Source: Gnetum montanum (Eukaryota; Streptophyta; Gnetopsida; Gnetales; Gnetaceae). From it: 56,698 nt of DNA. The DNA is taken from NCBI GenBank assembly GCA_015680685.1, contig MNCI01029312.1:503154-559851 (forward strand), read 5' to 3'. This document shows, piece by piece, positions 56,331 through 56,698 of this stretch. The position numbers and the translations under genes are program-made. The notes below the pieces were generated by a model, which made no database searches, was not told where the DNA came from, and was given only the letters and a program-made list of their open reading frames with translations. The stretch's first letter is position 1; the number at the start of each line of letters is the position of its first letter.

Positions 56331-56698
56331 CTTAAATTATGAGTTGGTAGTAGGATGTTCTTTTCAATCTCTTCTTTGCACATAGAAGCCAAGCTACTAG
56401 CTAAGTAAATCCCATCATAGGAAGAGTTGTAATATACCTTTCTTCTAAATAAATGCTAGAAATTTTGAGTATTTTTGCATCTTTTTCTATGATTTTGAAG
56501 AGAATGATGAATCCATATTGGTAATCATGACACATAGAAAGTAGGAGACAATTGTATAGGTAGTAACAAATATAATTTGAAAAGTATTAAAGGTTCCTAA
56601 AATACCTATACTAGGATTTGTTATCATCAAAGACATCAAAATATTTTTAGAAACCATATCCAAGGCTATAAGTGTAACATTGTAGTATAAAGTATTGG
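56331..56698. other. AT-rich end of window, nothing recognised
   Basis: Possible continuation of the preceding decayed frame. No motif is supported. Confidence 0.3.

Overview
This is repeat-rich nuclear DNA from a plant with a large, heavily decayed genome. The evidence is stacked Ty3/gypsy and Ty1/copia LTR retrotransposons, plant-type primer-binding sites, 5-bp target duplications, very AT-rich spacers and a strong excess of C-to-T changes. I cannot name the species. The old, slowly purged elements would suit a gymnosperm or another giant-genome seed plant, but that is inference. I see no intact host gene, no rRNA or tRNA gene, no CRISPR array and no prokaryotic operon. Nearly every coding feature is a pseudogene.

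Layout. 1-480: a retroelement leader fragment whose inverted copy lies at 47103-47262. 500-1830: a Copia (SIRE-like) gag remnant. 2380-3560: a decayed reading frame I cannot identify. 4423-14524: element A, a minus-strand Ty3/gypsy element of the Athila/Tat type, with both LTRs, PBS, PPT and a CTATT target duplication. One end was later copied as a 266-bp tandem duplication. 15900-32130: element G, an older plus-strand relative of A. It is split by a solo LTR (D, 17289-17860, TSD TTCAT) in its gag and by a 10-kb chromovirus (C, 19294-29336, TSD AGTTY) just after its protease. Both target sites can be closed codon-for-codon by comparison with element B.

33291-37400 holds two direct copies of an LTR-like sequence (E). 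38290-39660 is an irregular array of about 15 copies of a short dyad motif that could form hairpins. 40140-43160 is the most surprising stretch. It is a roughly 1000-codon frame that stays coherent over long distances but is interrupted by about 50 stops, nearly all TAG or TAA where glutamine is expected. Only one CAG codon survives in it, while about 29 CAA codons do. 44190-44790 is another array of short palindromes. 47263-47786 is an assembly gap.

47787-54571 is element B, a better preserved relative of A. It lacks the whole RT-RNase H-integrase segment, and the deletion joins the start and the tail of pol in one open frame. 54572-56698 contains a further decayed frame beginning near 55256.

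How the parts relate: A carries remnants of every pol domain, while B and G lack RT and RNase H. B keeps promoter, PBS, PPT and gag, so B-type copies may have moved by borrowing enzymes from A-like relatives. The insertion order is G first, then D and C, which belong to one chromovirus family and landed in the same host element. The methylation-type decay of CAG codons suggests long-term silencing.
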